A stretch of DNA of 64,000 bases from Sphingomonas populi (lineage in GTDB: Bacteria; Pseudomonadota; Alphaproteobacteria; Sphingomonadales; Sphingomonadaceae). Where the stretch lies: positions 39,196 through 103,195 of the forward strand of contig NZ_SGIS01000005.1 of the NCBI RefSeq assembly GCF_004208535.1, read 5' to 3'. A program made the translations under genes and the position numbers. The notes below the pieces were generated by a model that worked only from the letters and a program-made list of their open reading frames with translations, was not told the DNA's origin and did not search any database. This document shows positions 44,121-51,730 of this stretch, piece by piece. Each line of letters starts with the position of its first letter. Within the stretch, counting starts at the first letter, position 1.

Positions 44121-44261
44121 ATGGTAACGGCATTCTTGATTCTTCTCGGCGTCGGCATCTTCATGACAGCGACAGGCGTACAGCTACAACGTGCCGAAAT
44201 CGCCAGGCTGCGCGCCGAAGTGCGCTTTCGGCGCGGTGTCGATCACGACCCGCAACTTTAG
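44121..44261 (+). CDS. small single-pass membrane protein, 46 residues
   Basis: A 46-residue protein beginning MVTAFLILLGVGIFMTATGV, a hydrophobic helix (3-20), followed by a basic, helical tail QLQRAEIARLRAEVRFRR and ending HDPQL. It is preceded by a strong ribosome site (AAGGAG, seven bases from the ATG). It precedes tldD by 39 bases. Composition (arginine-rich tail after one membrane helix, GC-rich codons) is convincing for a real small protein. Function unknown. Confidence 0.6.
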   Translation: MVTAFLILLGVGIFMTATGVQLQRAEIARLRAEVRFRRGVDHDPQL

Positions 44262-44300
44262 CATCTTACGGCGGGCGCGCTGCCTGCCTATGTTGGTGCG

Positions 44301-45731
44301 ATGACCAGCCCAACCGATCCGCGCGCCTTTCTCTATCATGACGGCCAGCTCTCGCCCGATGAGGCGCAGGTGCTCACCGCCGCCGCGCTGTCGCGCGCCG
44401 AGGATGGCGAACTCTATCTGCAATATCGCAAGTCCGAGGCGTTCGGCTTCGATGACGGGCGGCTGAAGACCGCGAGCTACGACACGCATTCGGGCTTCGG
44501 CCTGCGCGCCGTCTCCGGCGAGACCACCGCGTTCGCGCACGCCAACGAGCTTAGCGCCGACGCGATCCGCCGCGCGACCGAGACGATGGCGCTGATCGAT
44601 CCCGCCACCGGCCCCAAGGCCGCGCCGCCGCGCGCCACCAACCGGCACCTCTATACCGCTGCCGATCCGCTCGATCTGGTGCCGTTCGCCGACAAGGTGA
44701 ATTTGTGTCAGACGATCGACGCGGCCGCGCGCGCGCGCGATCCCCGTGTGGCGCAGGTGTCGGTCTCGCTGATGGGAAGCTGGCAGGTCGTCGAGATCGT
44801 CCGCCCCGACGGCTTCATCGCCACCGACGTGCGCCCGCTGGTGCGCCTGAACGTCTCGATCGTCGTCGAGCAGAACGGCCGCCGCGAGACCGGCACGCAT
44901 GGCCTCGGCGGACGCTATCTCTACGCCGACCTGTTCGAACCCGAGACGTGGAACCGCGCGATCGACATGGCGCTGGCGCAGGCGGTGGTGAACCTCGATA
45001 CGGTCGCCGCGCCCGCCGGCGAAATGACCGTGCTGCTCGGGCCGGGCTGGCCCGGCATCCTGCTCCACGAGGCGATCGGCCACGGGCTTGAGGGCGATTT
45101 CAACCGTAAGGGCACGTCGGCCTTTTCGGGCCGGATCGGCGAGCGTGTCGCCGCGCCCGGCGTGACGGTGGTCGACGACGGTTCGATCATGGACCGGCGC
45201 GGCTCGCTCTCGATCGACGACGAGGGTACGCCGACTCAGGAGAACGTGCTGATCGAGGACGGCATCCTCAAGGGCTATATTCAGGACCGGCTCAACGCGC
45301 GGCTGATGGGCGTCGCGCCGACCGGCAACGGTCGCCGCGAATCGTTCGCGCACGCGCCGATGCCGCGCATGACCAACACCTTCATGCGCGGCGGCAACGA
45401 CGATCCCGCCGAGCTTCTCTCGCGCGTCAAGACGGGCATCTTTGCCAAGTCGTTCGGCGGTGGGCAGGTCGATATCGTTTCGGGCAAGTTCGTCTTCTCC
45501 TGCACCGAGGCGTACCGGATCGAGAACGGCAAGCTCGGCGCGCCGATCAAAGGCGCGACGCTGATCGGTGATGGCCCGACCTGTCTCACCAAGGTGAAAG
45601 GGATCGGCAACGACTTCGCGCTCGACGAGGGCGTCGGCATGTGCGGCAAGGGCGGGCAGTCGGTGCCGGCGGGCGTCGGCCAGCCAACGTTGCTGGTCGA
45701 GGGGCTGACGGTCGGAGGGACGGCGGTCTAG
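44301..45731 (+). CDS. tldD: metalloprotease TldD
   Basis: Zinc-dependent protease that works with TldE (PmbA) to process modified peptides and regulate CcdA-type antitoxins in E. coli. The 476-residue enzyme has the HExxxH motif as LLHEAIGHGLEGD near 251-263 and the downstream Cys/Glu-rich conserved region GIGNDFALDEGVGMCGKGGQSV near the C-terminus. Its partner tldE is not in the window. It is convergent with the ccdAB pair, which in E. coli is a reported TldD/TldE target: a notable coincidence. Confidence 0.95.
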   Translation: MTSPTDPRAFLYHDGQLSPDEAQVLTAAALSRAEDGELYLQYRKSEAFGFDDGRLKTASYDTHSGFGLRAVSGETTAFAHANELSADAIRRATETMALIDPATGPKAAPPRATNRHLYTAADPLDLVPFADKVNLCQTIDAAARARDPRVAQVSVSLMGSWQVVEIVRPDGFIATDVRPLVRLNVSIVVEQNGRRETGTHGLGGRYLYADLFEPETWNRAIDMALAQAVVNLDTVAAPAGEMTVLLGPGWPGILLHEAIGHGLEGDFNRKGTSAFSGRIGERVAAPGVTVVDDGSIMDRRGSLSIDDEGTPTQENVLIEDGILKGYIQDRLNARLMGVAPTGNGRRESFAHAPMPRMTNTFMRGGNDDPAELLSRVKTGIFAKSFGGGQVDIVSGKFVFSCTEAYRIENGKLGAPIKGATLIGDGPTCLTKVKGIGNDFALDEGVGMCGKGGQSVPAGVGQPTLLVEGLTVGGTAV

Positions 45732-45827
45732 CTTCTCGCAGCGGATTAGCGGAAGCTAATCCGCGTCTCGGCGAGAAGCTCGGCCGGCCTCGCTCCAGCG
45801 AGGACCGACGGCGTGGCTTCGCCACGC
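45730..45827. repeat. cluster of hairpins between tldD and ccdB
   Basis: A long hairpin has outer arms AGCTTCTCG (45730-45738) and CGAGAAGCT (45772-45780) and inner arms CGGATTAGC (45742-45750) and GCTAATCCG (45755-45763). It begins on the tldD stop codon. CCTCGCT/AGCGAGG (about 45789-45804) and GGCGTGGC/GCCACGCC (about 45809-45827) follow. They probably separate the two convergent transcripts. Confidence 0.88.
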
Positions 45828-45838
45828 CGCTACCAACC

Positions 45839-46135
45839 TCAGATTCCCGAAATCAACACGTCGAGCGCGGCCTTGATCTCATATTCGTACTCGATCAGCG
45901 ATGAGACCTTGCGCCCGAGCGAGCGTGTCGGGATCGCGCCTGCCAGATGGGTTGCAAGCACCATTGTCCGGCCCTGGACGGCGAAGTGCGGATGAAGGCG
46001 CGTTGCCGCAGGCGGACGTTCGCTTGCTGGTTCCAACGGGATGGTGATGCGCGACTCCAGGTGCGAAAGCAGGTCGGCTTGGCAATCGACCAGATAGCGT
46101 CCGGTTTTCACTTCGTGAACGTCGAACTGCGCCAT
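45839..46135 (-). CDS. ccdB: CcdB-family gyrase-poison toxin
   Basis: A 98-residue homologue of F-plasmid CcdB (101 residues), which traps DNA gyrase. Shared features are the N-terminal beta-strand with YLVDCQADLL, the RITIPLEPAS segment and the C-terminal helix with IEYEYEIKAALDVLISGI. The C-terminal Gly-Ile is kept while the tryptophan before it in the F protein is replaced by Ser, as in some chromosomal homologues. The start ATG overlaps the ccdA stop by one base (TGATG), so expression is coupled. Toxicity is inferred. Confidence 0.88.
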   Translation of the reverse strand: MAQFDVHEVKTGRYLVDCQADLLSHLESRITIPLEPASERPPAATRLHPHFAVQGRTMVLATHLAGAIPTRSLGRKVSSLIEYEYEIKAALDVLISGI

Positions 46136-46386
46136 CAAAACAGGCGCAGGTCTGCGTAAGGAAGCCCGTTTTCCTCAAGCCACACATTCCAGCCTTCGAT
46201 CGCCGCGCGATTCTCTTCCTTCCAGCGGCGCTCGCGTTCCGTCTTTACTGCGGCGGCGATCGCCTCCTCGCTGGTGCGCGACAGGCTGATGCCATAGCTT
46301 CGGGCTTCCGCCACCACCGCTTCGTCGAGCGACAGATTGACCGGGCGGCGTTTCACCGGCGATAGCGCTTTGGTAGCCATGCGCAT
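46135..46386 (-). CDS. ccdA: CcdA-family antitoxin
   Basis: An 83-residue antitoxin with an N-terminal ribbon-helix-helix domain (PVNLSLDEAVVAEARSYGISLSRTSEEAIAAAV, residues 15-47) and a C-terminal CcdB-binding tail (WNVWLEENGLPYADLRLF). The start codon lies inside a perfect palindrome CGCATA-AGG-TATGCG (46382-46396), a candidate operator for autorepression. ATG at 46386 or 46380 are both possible. The gene is divergent from the DUF5996 gene, 41 bases away. Confidence 0.88.
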   Translation of the reverse strand: MRMATKALSPVKRRPVNLSLDEAVVAEARSYGISLSRTSEEAIAAAVKTERERRWKEENRAAIEGWNVWLEENGLPYADLRLF

Positions 46387-46396
46387 AAGGTATGCG
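46382..46396. promoter_or_regulatory. candidate CcdAB operator palindrome
   Basis: CGCATA (46382-46387), spacer AGG, TATGCG (46391-46396) is a perfect six-base inverted repeat covering the ccdA start codon and its upstream bases. Ribbon-helix-helix antitoxins bind such palindromes; the assignment is by position and symmetry only. Confidence 0.5.
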
Positions 46397-46427
46397 TGGT
46401 GACCAGGCGGGTCAATTGGAGATACCG

Positions 46428-47363
46428 ATGAGCGACTGGCCCTCCCTCGACTGGCCCGCGTGGCGGGAGACCGCGATCGCGCTTCAGCTTCGCACGCAGA
46501 TCATCGGCAAGGTGCGGCTCGCGCTGACGCCGTGGCTCAACCATAGCTGGCATGTCCCGCTGTATGTTTCCGCGCGCGGGCTCACCACCTCGGCGATCCC
46601 GGTGGGCGACCGCATCCTCGAAGTGGATTTCGATTTCCGCCACGACCGGCTGATCTTCATGACCAGCGACGGGCGCAGCCGGGGTATCGGTCTCCAGGCC
46701 GGCAGCATCGCCGATTTCCATAAGGCGGTGGTCGCCTGCCTCACCGACCTCGACGTGCCGAGCGCGTTCGATGGCACGCCCAGCGAGATGCCCGATGCGA
46801 TTCCCTTCGCCGAGGACCATGCGCAACGCCCCTATGATGCGGAGGCGGCGCGCGCGTTCTGGCAGGCGCTGATCCGCATATCGCGCGCGTTCGGCGAATT
46901 CCGTACCGGCTTTCTCGGCAAGGCCAGCCCAGTGCATTTCTTCTGGGGCAGCTTCGATCTCGCCGCGACGCGCTTTTCTGGGCGGACCGCGCCGCGCCAC
47001 CCCGGCGGCGTGCCGGGCTTGCCCGACGATGTGACGTGCGAAGCGTACAGCCATGAGGAAGCGAGCATCGGATTCTGGCCCGGTAGCGACGCCTATCCGA
47101 CGGCAGCGTTCTACGCTTATGCCTATCCGTCGCCCGCCGGCTATGCCGCCGCCAAGGTCGCGCCCGATGCGGCGGCGTGGGACACCACGCTCGGCGAGTT
47201 CATCCTGCCGTATGATGCGGTGCGCGCGGCGCCCGATCCGCAGGCGGCGATCCTCGCCTTCTGCCACGCCACCTATGATGCGGCGGCGGATCTCGCAAAG
47301 TGGGATCGCGATGCGCTCGAATGCCCGCTCGGCCGGCCGCGCGTGCCGCGTGTGGTCGCCTGA
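46428..47363 (+). CDS. DUF5996 family protein
   Basis: A 311-residue soluble protein of the uncharacterised DUF5996 family. Characteristic parts are SWHVPLYVSARGLTTSAIPVG near 40-60 and the aromatic C-terminal half with FFWGSFDLAATRFSGR and SHEEASIGFWPGSD. No signal, membrane segment or known enzyme motif is visible. The ATG at 46428 gives the conserved N-terminus MSDWPSLDW. Its stop overlaps the DUF2007 start by one base. Confidence 0.85.
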   Translation: MSDWPSLDWPAWRETAIALQLRTQIIGKVRLALTPWLNHSWHVPLYVSARGLTTSAIPVGDRILEVDFDFRHDRLIFMTSDGRSRGIGLQAGSIADFHKAVVACLTDLDVPSAFDGTPSEMPDAIPFAEDHAQRPYDAEAARAFWQALIRISRAFGEFRTGFLGKASPVHFFWGSFDLAATRFSGRTAPRHPGGVPGLPDDVTCEAYSHEEASIGFWPGSDAYPTAAFYAYAYPSPAGYAAAKVAPDAAAWDTTLGEFILPYDAVRAAPDPQAAILAFCHATYDAAADLAKWDRDALECPLGRPRVPRVVA

Positions 47364-47566
47364 TGGCCATTGTCGAAGTCGGCCGCTTCAATCGCAACGA
47401 AGCGCATATTGTGATCGGGCGGCTCGAAGCGGAGGGCATTCCCGCGCTTGCGCTCGATGGCAACGCCAGCATCGCCGATGGCAGCTATCTGTTCATCCCG
47501 GTGCGCGTGATGGTCGATGAGGATGATGCCGAGACCGCACGCCGCATTGTTGCGGATGCTGCCTGA
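47363..47566 (+). CDS. DUF2007 family small protein
   Basis: A 67-residue protein of the DUF2007 family, which is linked to signal transduction only by domain association. It has the typical VEVGRFNRNEAHIVIGRLEAEGIPALALDGN pattern (here residues 4-34) and the downstream VRVMVDEDDAETARRIV. ATG overlaps the DUF5996 stop (TGATG). It may share a transcript with DUF5996. Confidence 0.85.
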   Translation: MAIVEVGRFNRNEAHIVIGRLEAEGIPALALDGNASIADGSYLFIPVRVMVDEDDAETARRIVADAA

Positions 47567-47634
47567 AATTCAGGCACTTTCTCGCCACTGCACAAAATTT
47601 ACCCGCAAGTAACGGTTTGGTTCCCACCGAACGT

Positions 47635-47646
47635 CGCACAAATGCG
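47635..47646. promoter_or_regulatory. possible upstream activator half-palindrome of glnK
   Basis: CGCA-CAAA-TGCG (47635-47646) is a small palindrome, 12 bases upstream of the sigma-54 -24 element. A TGCAC half-site also lies at 47589-47593. NtrC sites have TGCAC..GTGCA arms, so this match is partial and the identity is unproven. Confidence 0.25.
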
Positions 47647-47657
47647 TCGTTTCGACT

Positions 47658-47673
47658 TGGCACGGCGATTGCT
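47658..47673 (+). promoter_or_regulatory. sigma-54 -24/-12 promoter of glnK-amtB
   Basis: TGGCAC (47658-47663), five bases, TTGCT (47669-47673) matches the sigma-54 consensus TGGCAC-N5-TTGCW exactly with the correct spacing. It lies 39 bases before the glnK start codon. The sigma factor gene rpoN is at 7685-9199 of the same window. An NtrC-type activator would be expected; none is in the window. Confidence 0.92.
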
Positions 47674-47675
47674 GA

Positions 47676-48050
<375 letters not shown>

Positions 48051-48088
48051 ACGGCACAACAGACCCGGGGCTCATGAAGGGGGCAATG

Positions 48089-49540
48089 ATGAACAAGACG
48101 TTGAAATATGTCGGCATTGCCGGCCTGGGGGCGGCGCTGTTCGCATCCCTGCCGGCCTGGGCGCAGGAGGCGGCAGCCGCCGCCGCGTCGCCGATCCCGA
48201 AAGCCACGATCGACAAGGGCGACACCGCCTGGATGCTGGTTTCGACGCTGCTCGTGCTGATGATGGCCGTTCCCGGCCTCGCCTTGTTCTACGGCGGCCT
48301 CGTCCGCACCAAGAACATGCTGAGCGTGCTGACGCAGACGCTGATGATCGTCTGCATGGTTGCTGTGATCTGGGTGACCTACGGCTATTCGGAGGCCTTC
48401 ACGCAGGGCAACGCCTTCGTCGGCGGCTTCTCCAAGGCGTTCCTGCGCGGCATCGATGCGAACTCGATGGCGGCGACCTTCTCGAACGGCGTCTACATCC
48501 CTGAATATGCCTTCGTCTGCTTCCAGATGACCTTCGCCTGCATCACGCCGGCGCTGTTCATCGGCAGCGTGGCGGAGCGGGTGAAATTCTCGCCGCTGAT
48601 GCTGTTCACCGCGCTCTGGGTGACGCTGATCTATTTCCCGATGGCCCACATGGTCTGGTATTGGGACGGCCCGGACGGCGTCGCCGCTGGCGCGCTCGCG
48701 GGTGCCAAGGCGCTTGACGAAGTCAACAGCCATGCCGGCTATCTGTTCGGCGTCGGCGCGCTCGATTTCGCAGGCGGCACGGTCGTTCACATCAACGCCG
48801 GTATCGCTGGTCTGGTGATGTGCATCCTGCTCGGCAAGCGCGTTGGCTATCCCAAGGAGCCGATGCCGCCGCACTCGCTGACCATGACCATGATCGGCGC
48901 CAGCCTGCTGTGGGTCGGCTGGTTCGGCTTCAACGCCGGCTCCAACCTCGAATCGAACGGTGTCACCGCCGTCGCCTTCATCAACACCTTCGTCGCCACC
49001 GCCGCCGCCGGCCTTTCCTGGCTGCTCACCGAACAGATCGTGCGCGGCAAGCCGTCGCTGCTCGGTGCCGCCTCGGGTGTCGTCGCCGGCCTCGTCGCCG
49101 TCACCCCGGCGGCCGGTTTCGCCGGCCCGATGGGTTCGGTCGTGCTCGGCCTGCTCGTCTCGCCGATCTGCTTCTTCTTCGTCAGCGTGGTGAAGTCGAA
49201 GTTCGGCTATGACGACTCGCTCGACGTGTTCGGTGTCCACTGCATCGGCGGCATCACCGGCGCGATCCTGACCGGCGTGCTCGACGCGCCGTATCTGGGC
49301 GGCCAGGGCATCGCCGACTATTCGACCAAGCCGGGTACGCTCGTCGCGGGCACCTACGACATGGCGGCCCAGGTCGGCCACCAGCTCTGGGGCGTCGGCA
49401 CCACGCTGCTGCTCTCGGGCATCGGCTCGGCGATCCTGTTCATCATCATCGACAAGACCTGGGGCATGCGTGTCACCCAGGAGACCGAACAAGAAGGCCT
49501 CGACATCGCCGAGCACGGCGAGCGCGCCTACCATTATTGA
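48089..49540 (+). CDS. amtB: ammonium transporter AmtB
   Basis: Trimeric inner-membrane ammonium channel. A 483-residue protein with a signal peptide (through LPAWAQ) and eleven helices. The VPGLALFYGGLVR motif, and the twin histidines in GGTVVHINAGIAGL and FGVHCIGGITGAI, are the channel residues. Start codons at 48074, 48086 and 48089 are all in frame; ATG 48089 has the best spacing from GGGGG. It follows glnK and ends before a strong terminator. Confidence 0.96.
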   Translation: MNKTLKYVGIAGLGAALFASLPAWAQEAAAAAASPIPKATIDKGDTAWMLVSTLLVLMMAVPGLALFYGGLVRTKNMLSVLTQTLMIVCMVAVIWVTYGYSEAFTQGNAFVGGFSKAFLRGIDANSMAATFSNGVYIPEYAFVCFQMTFACITPALFIGSVAERVKFSPLMLFTALWVTLIYFPMAHMVWYWDGPDGVAAGALAGAKALDEVNSHAGYLFGVGALDFAGGTVVHINAGIAGLVMCILLGKRVGYPKEPMPPHSLTMTMIGASLLWVGWFGFNAGSNLESNGVTAVAFINTFVATAAAGLSWLLTEQIVRGKPSLLGAASGVVAGLVAVTPAAGFAGPMGSVVLGLLVSPICFFFVSVVKSKFGYDDSLDVFGVHCIGGITGAILTGVLDAPYLGGQGIADYSTKPGTLVAGTYDMAAQVGHQLWGVGTTLLLSGIGSAILFIIIDKTWGMRVTQETEQEGLDIAEHGERAYHY

Positions 49541-49547
49541 CCAGATC

Positions 49548-49568
49548 GGGGCGGGCACTGCCCGCCCC
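49548..49568 (+). other. GC-rich hairpin after amtB
   Basis: GGGGCGGGC (49548-49556) pairs exactly with GCCCGCCCC (49560-49568). It has no T-run and may stabilise the mRNA 3' end or assist the terminator downstream. Confidence 0.7.
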
Positions 49569-49597
49569 CCAATGCGTTCCTCCTGCGGACGACCTCT

Positions 49598-49628
49598 GGC
49601 CGGTGCGGCAACGCACCGGCCCTTTTTT
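49598..49628 (+). terminator. rho-independent terminator of glnK-amtB
   Basis: GGCCGGTGCG-GCAA-CGCACCGGCC followed by CTTTTTT. A ten-base perfect GC stem with a T-run; it lies 58 bases past the amtB stop. Confidence 0.95.
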
Positions 49629-49664
49629 ACGTCGCGCGCTGAGGCGCCGCAGGCCCGCCTTTTT

Positions 49665-49740
49665 TCTCTTCGCGCCTCCGCGCCTCCGCGCCTCCGCGTG
49701 AACGAGATTTTTGCACGCGGAGGCGCGGAGGCGCAGAGAG
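49665..49740. repeat. CGCCTCCGCG inverted repeat, reverse-order copy
   Basis: Repeated CGCCTCCG units (three in a row from 49675) lead to CCTCCGCGTGAAC and then, after a short spacer, TTGCACGCGGAGGCGCGGAGG. The arms pair over about 20 bases. It carries the same units as 28431-28519 in the opposite order. Confidence 0.85.
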
Positions 49741-49783
49741 GGAGCGCGCCGACACACGTCAAGTTTTTGGAAGGCTACGCCGC

Positions 49784-50275
49784 TCAGAGTGTGCGGAACA
49801 TCACCAGCGCATCGACATCGCCAAGCGACGGATGCGCGAACGCGCCCGGCAGCGTGCCCACGACCGCGAACCCGCACGCCTGCCACAGCGCCACGGCCCG
49901 CGTGTTGCTCGCCACCACGAAGTTGAACTGCATCGCGCGGAAGCCAGCGCCGCGCGCCTGATCGAGCGAGTGCAGGCACATCGCGCGCGCCACGCCGCGC
50001 CCGGTCGCGCCTTGCGCGGTCGTATAGCCGCAATTGGCGACATGCGCGCCGCCGCCGGCCTGATTGGCGCGCAACAGATAGGTGCCGAGGATCGCGCCGT
50101 CCGCTTCCGCCACGAACACGCGGTTGCCCGGCGCGAACCAATAGGCCAGCGCCGCATCTTCGCCCATCGTCCGGTCGAGCGCATACGTCTCGCCCGCGCG
50201 GATCACCGGTTCGAGGATCGCCCAGATCGCGACGCGGTCGGCCTCCGCCGCCGGCCGGATCACGAGTGCGGTCAC
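49784..50275 (-). CDS. GNAT-family N-acetyltransferase
   Basis: A 163-residue acetyltransferase. The acetyl-CoA binding motif is ATGRGVARAMCLHSLDQARGAGF (near 95-117), following a CGYTTAQGATG beta strand, with FVVASNTRAVALWQACGFAVVGTLPG marking the C-terminal GNAT motif. It resembles YhhY/phosphinothricin-acetyltransferase-like proteins. GTG at 50275 overlaps the transporter's stop codon (GTGA), so translation is coupled to the nucleoside transporter. Substrate unknown. Confidence 0.87.
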   Translation of the reverse strand: MTALVIRPAAEADRVAIWAILEPVIRAGETYALDRTMGEDAALAYWFAPGNRVFVAEADGAILGTYLLRANQAGGGAHVANCGYTTAQGATGRGVARAMCLHSLDQARGAGFRAMQFNFVVASNTRAVALWQACGFAVVGTLPGAFAHPSLGDVDALVMFRTL

Positions 50276-51534
50276 GCGATCAGCAGACCCGCCAATGCCG
50301 CCGACATCAGATTGGCGAGGCTCCCCGCCGCTAGTGCGCGTAAGCCCAGCTTGGCGATCATCGGCCGCTGGTTGGGGGCGAGGCTGCCGGTCGAGGCCAT
50401 CTGGATCGCGATCGAGCTGAAATTGGCGAAGCCGCACAAAGCAAACGTCACGATCGCGACCGTGCGCGGGCTGAGGCCCTTCATCTGCCCCATGTCGGCG
50501 AAGGCGACGAATTCGTTGAGCACGACCTTGGTGCCGAGCAACCCGCCCGCCGCCGCCGTCTCGTTCCACGGCACGCCGAGCAGATACATCACCGGCGCCA
50601 GCACGGTGCCGAGCAGCGACTGGAAGCTGAGGCCCTTCAGCCCGAACCAGCTTCCCACCTCCGCCAGCAACCCGTTGGCGAGCGCCACCAGCGCGACGAA
50701 CGCCAGCACCATCGCGCCGACCGCGACCGCGATCCGCACGCCGGTCTGCGCGCCCATCGCCGCGGCCATGATGATGTTGGCGGCGCGCTCTTCCTCGGCG
50801 GCGACTTCGGCGACGCGCACGATCTGCTCCTCGCGGTCGTCGCCGAGCGGCAGTTCGCCGTCATCATACGGCGTGTCGGGCATGATGATCTTCGCCATCA
50901 GCAACCCGCCCGGCGCCGCCATGAAAGACGCGGCGAGCAGGAACGGGAGCGATCCCGGCCCAAGCAGCGTGGCATACGCGGCGAGGATCGTCCCCGCCAC
51001 GCCCGCCATGCCGACCGACATCACCGCGAAAAGCTGCGACGGGGTGAGCGTGGCGAGATAGGGCCGGATCACCAGCGGCGCCTCGCTCTGTCCGACGAAG
51101 ATGTTCGCCGCCGCGCACAAGGATTCGACCTTGGAGACGCCCGTCACCTTCTCGATCGCGCCGCCGAGCCAGCGCACTACGAACTGCATGATGCCGACAT
51201 GGTACAGCACCGCGACCAGCGCGGCGAAGAAGATGATGACCGGCAGCGACGAAATCGCGAAGGCGTGGCCGAACTTGGGATCAGTGGCGAGATCGCCGAA
51301 GATCACCCGCGTGCCCTCGCCGGCATAGCCGAGCAAAGCGGAGACGGCGGCGGACATGCCGTAGATCGCGGCCTTGCCGGCGGGAACGTACAGCACCAGC
51401 ACCGCGATCGCGATCTGAAGCGCGAACGCCGCGCCCACCACGCGCGGCCGGATCGCCCGGCGGTTGGTGGACAGCGCGAACGCGATCAGGAGGATGACGG
51501 CGATACCGGCCAGGCCGATCAGGAATTTGGTCAT
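50272..51534 (-). CDS. concentrative nucleoside transporter (CNT/NupC family)
   Basis: A 420-residue cation-coupled nucleoside permease with about ten helices. Conserved elements include the N-terminal NRRAIRPRVVG, the NIFVGQSEAPLVIRPYL motif near 135-151 (the substrate and cation site), and the later LNEFVAFADM motif and CGFANFSSIAIQMASTGSLAP. These define the CNT fold. Start at ATG 51534 is preferred; ATG 51552 is possible. The GNAT gene overlaps its 3' end. Confidence 0.93.
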   Translation of the reverse strand: MTKFLIGLAGIAVILLIAFALSTNRRAIRPRVVGAAFALQIAIAVLVLYVPAGKAAIYGMSAAVSALLGYAGEGTRVIFGDLATDPKFGHAFAISSLPVIIFFAALVAVLYHVGIMQFVVRWLGGAIEKVTGVSKVESLCAAANIFVGQSEAPLVIRPYLATLTPSQLFAVMSVGMAGVAGTILAAYATLLGPGSLPFLLAASFMAAPGGLLMAKIIMPDTPYDDGELPLGDDREEQIVRVAEVAAEEERAANIIMAAAMGAQTGVRIAVAVGAMVLAFVALVALANGLLAEVGSWFGLKGLSFQSLLGTVLAPVMYLLGVPWNETAAAGGLLGTKVVLNEFVAFADMGQMKGLSPRTVAIVTFALCGFANFSSIAIQMASTGSLAPNQRPMIAKLGLRALAAGSLANLMSAALAGLLIA

Positions 51535-51730
51535 GCGTGTCTTCGCGCCCATCGTGCGGCGGCCGTCCCCCGGGCGCCGGCGTTTCTGCGCGCACCATAC
51601 AGGGCGAAGGCGCGCGCGCCAGAGCCTAACCGTGGCGATGGCGGCGTGCGATCCGCTCAGCCGCGGTTCAGCCGCGAGCGCGCTTTGATCCGCGGCGGAA
51701 TGCCGCTACGGTGCGACATATCGTTCTTTG

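Larger units (their letters stand above)
43865..44300. other. gap between zf-CHCC gene and tldD
   Basis: 436 bases without a large gene. It holds the two small frames at 43956-44117 and 44121-44261; nothing else convincing is seen. No tRNA-like or terminator-like structure was found. Confidence 0.6.
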
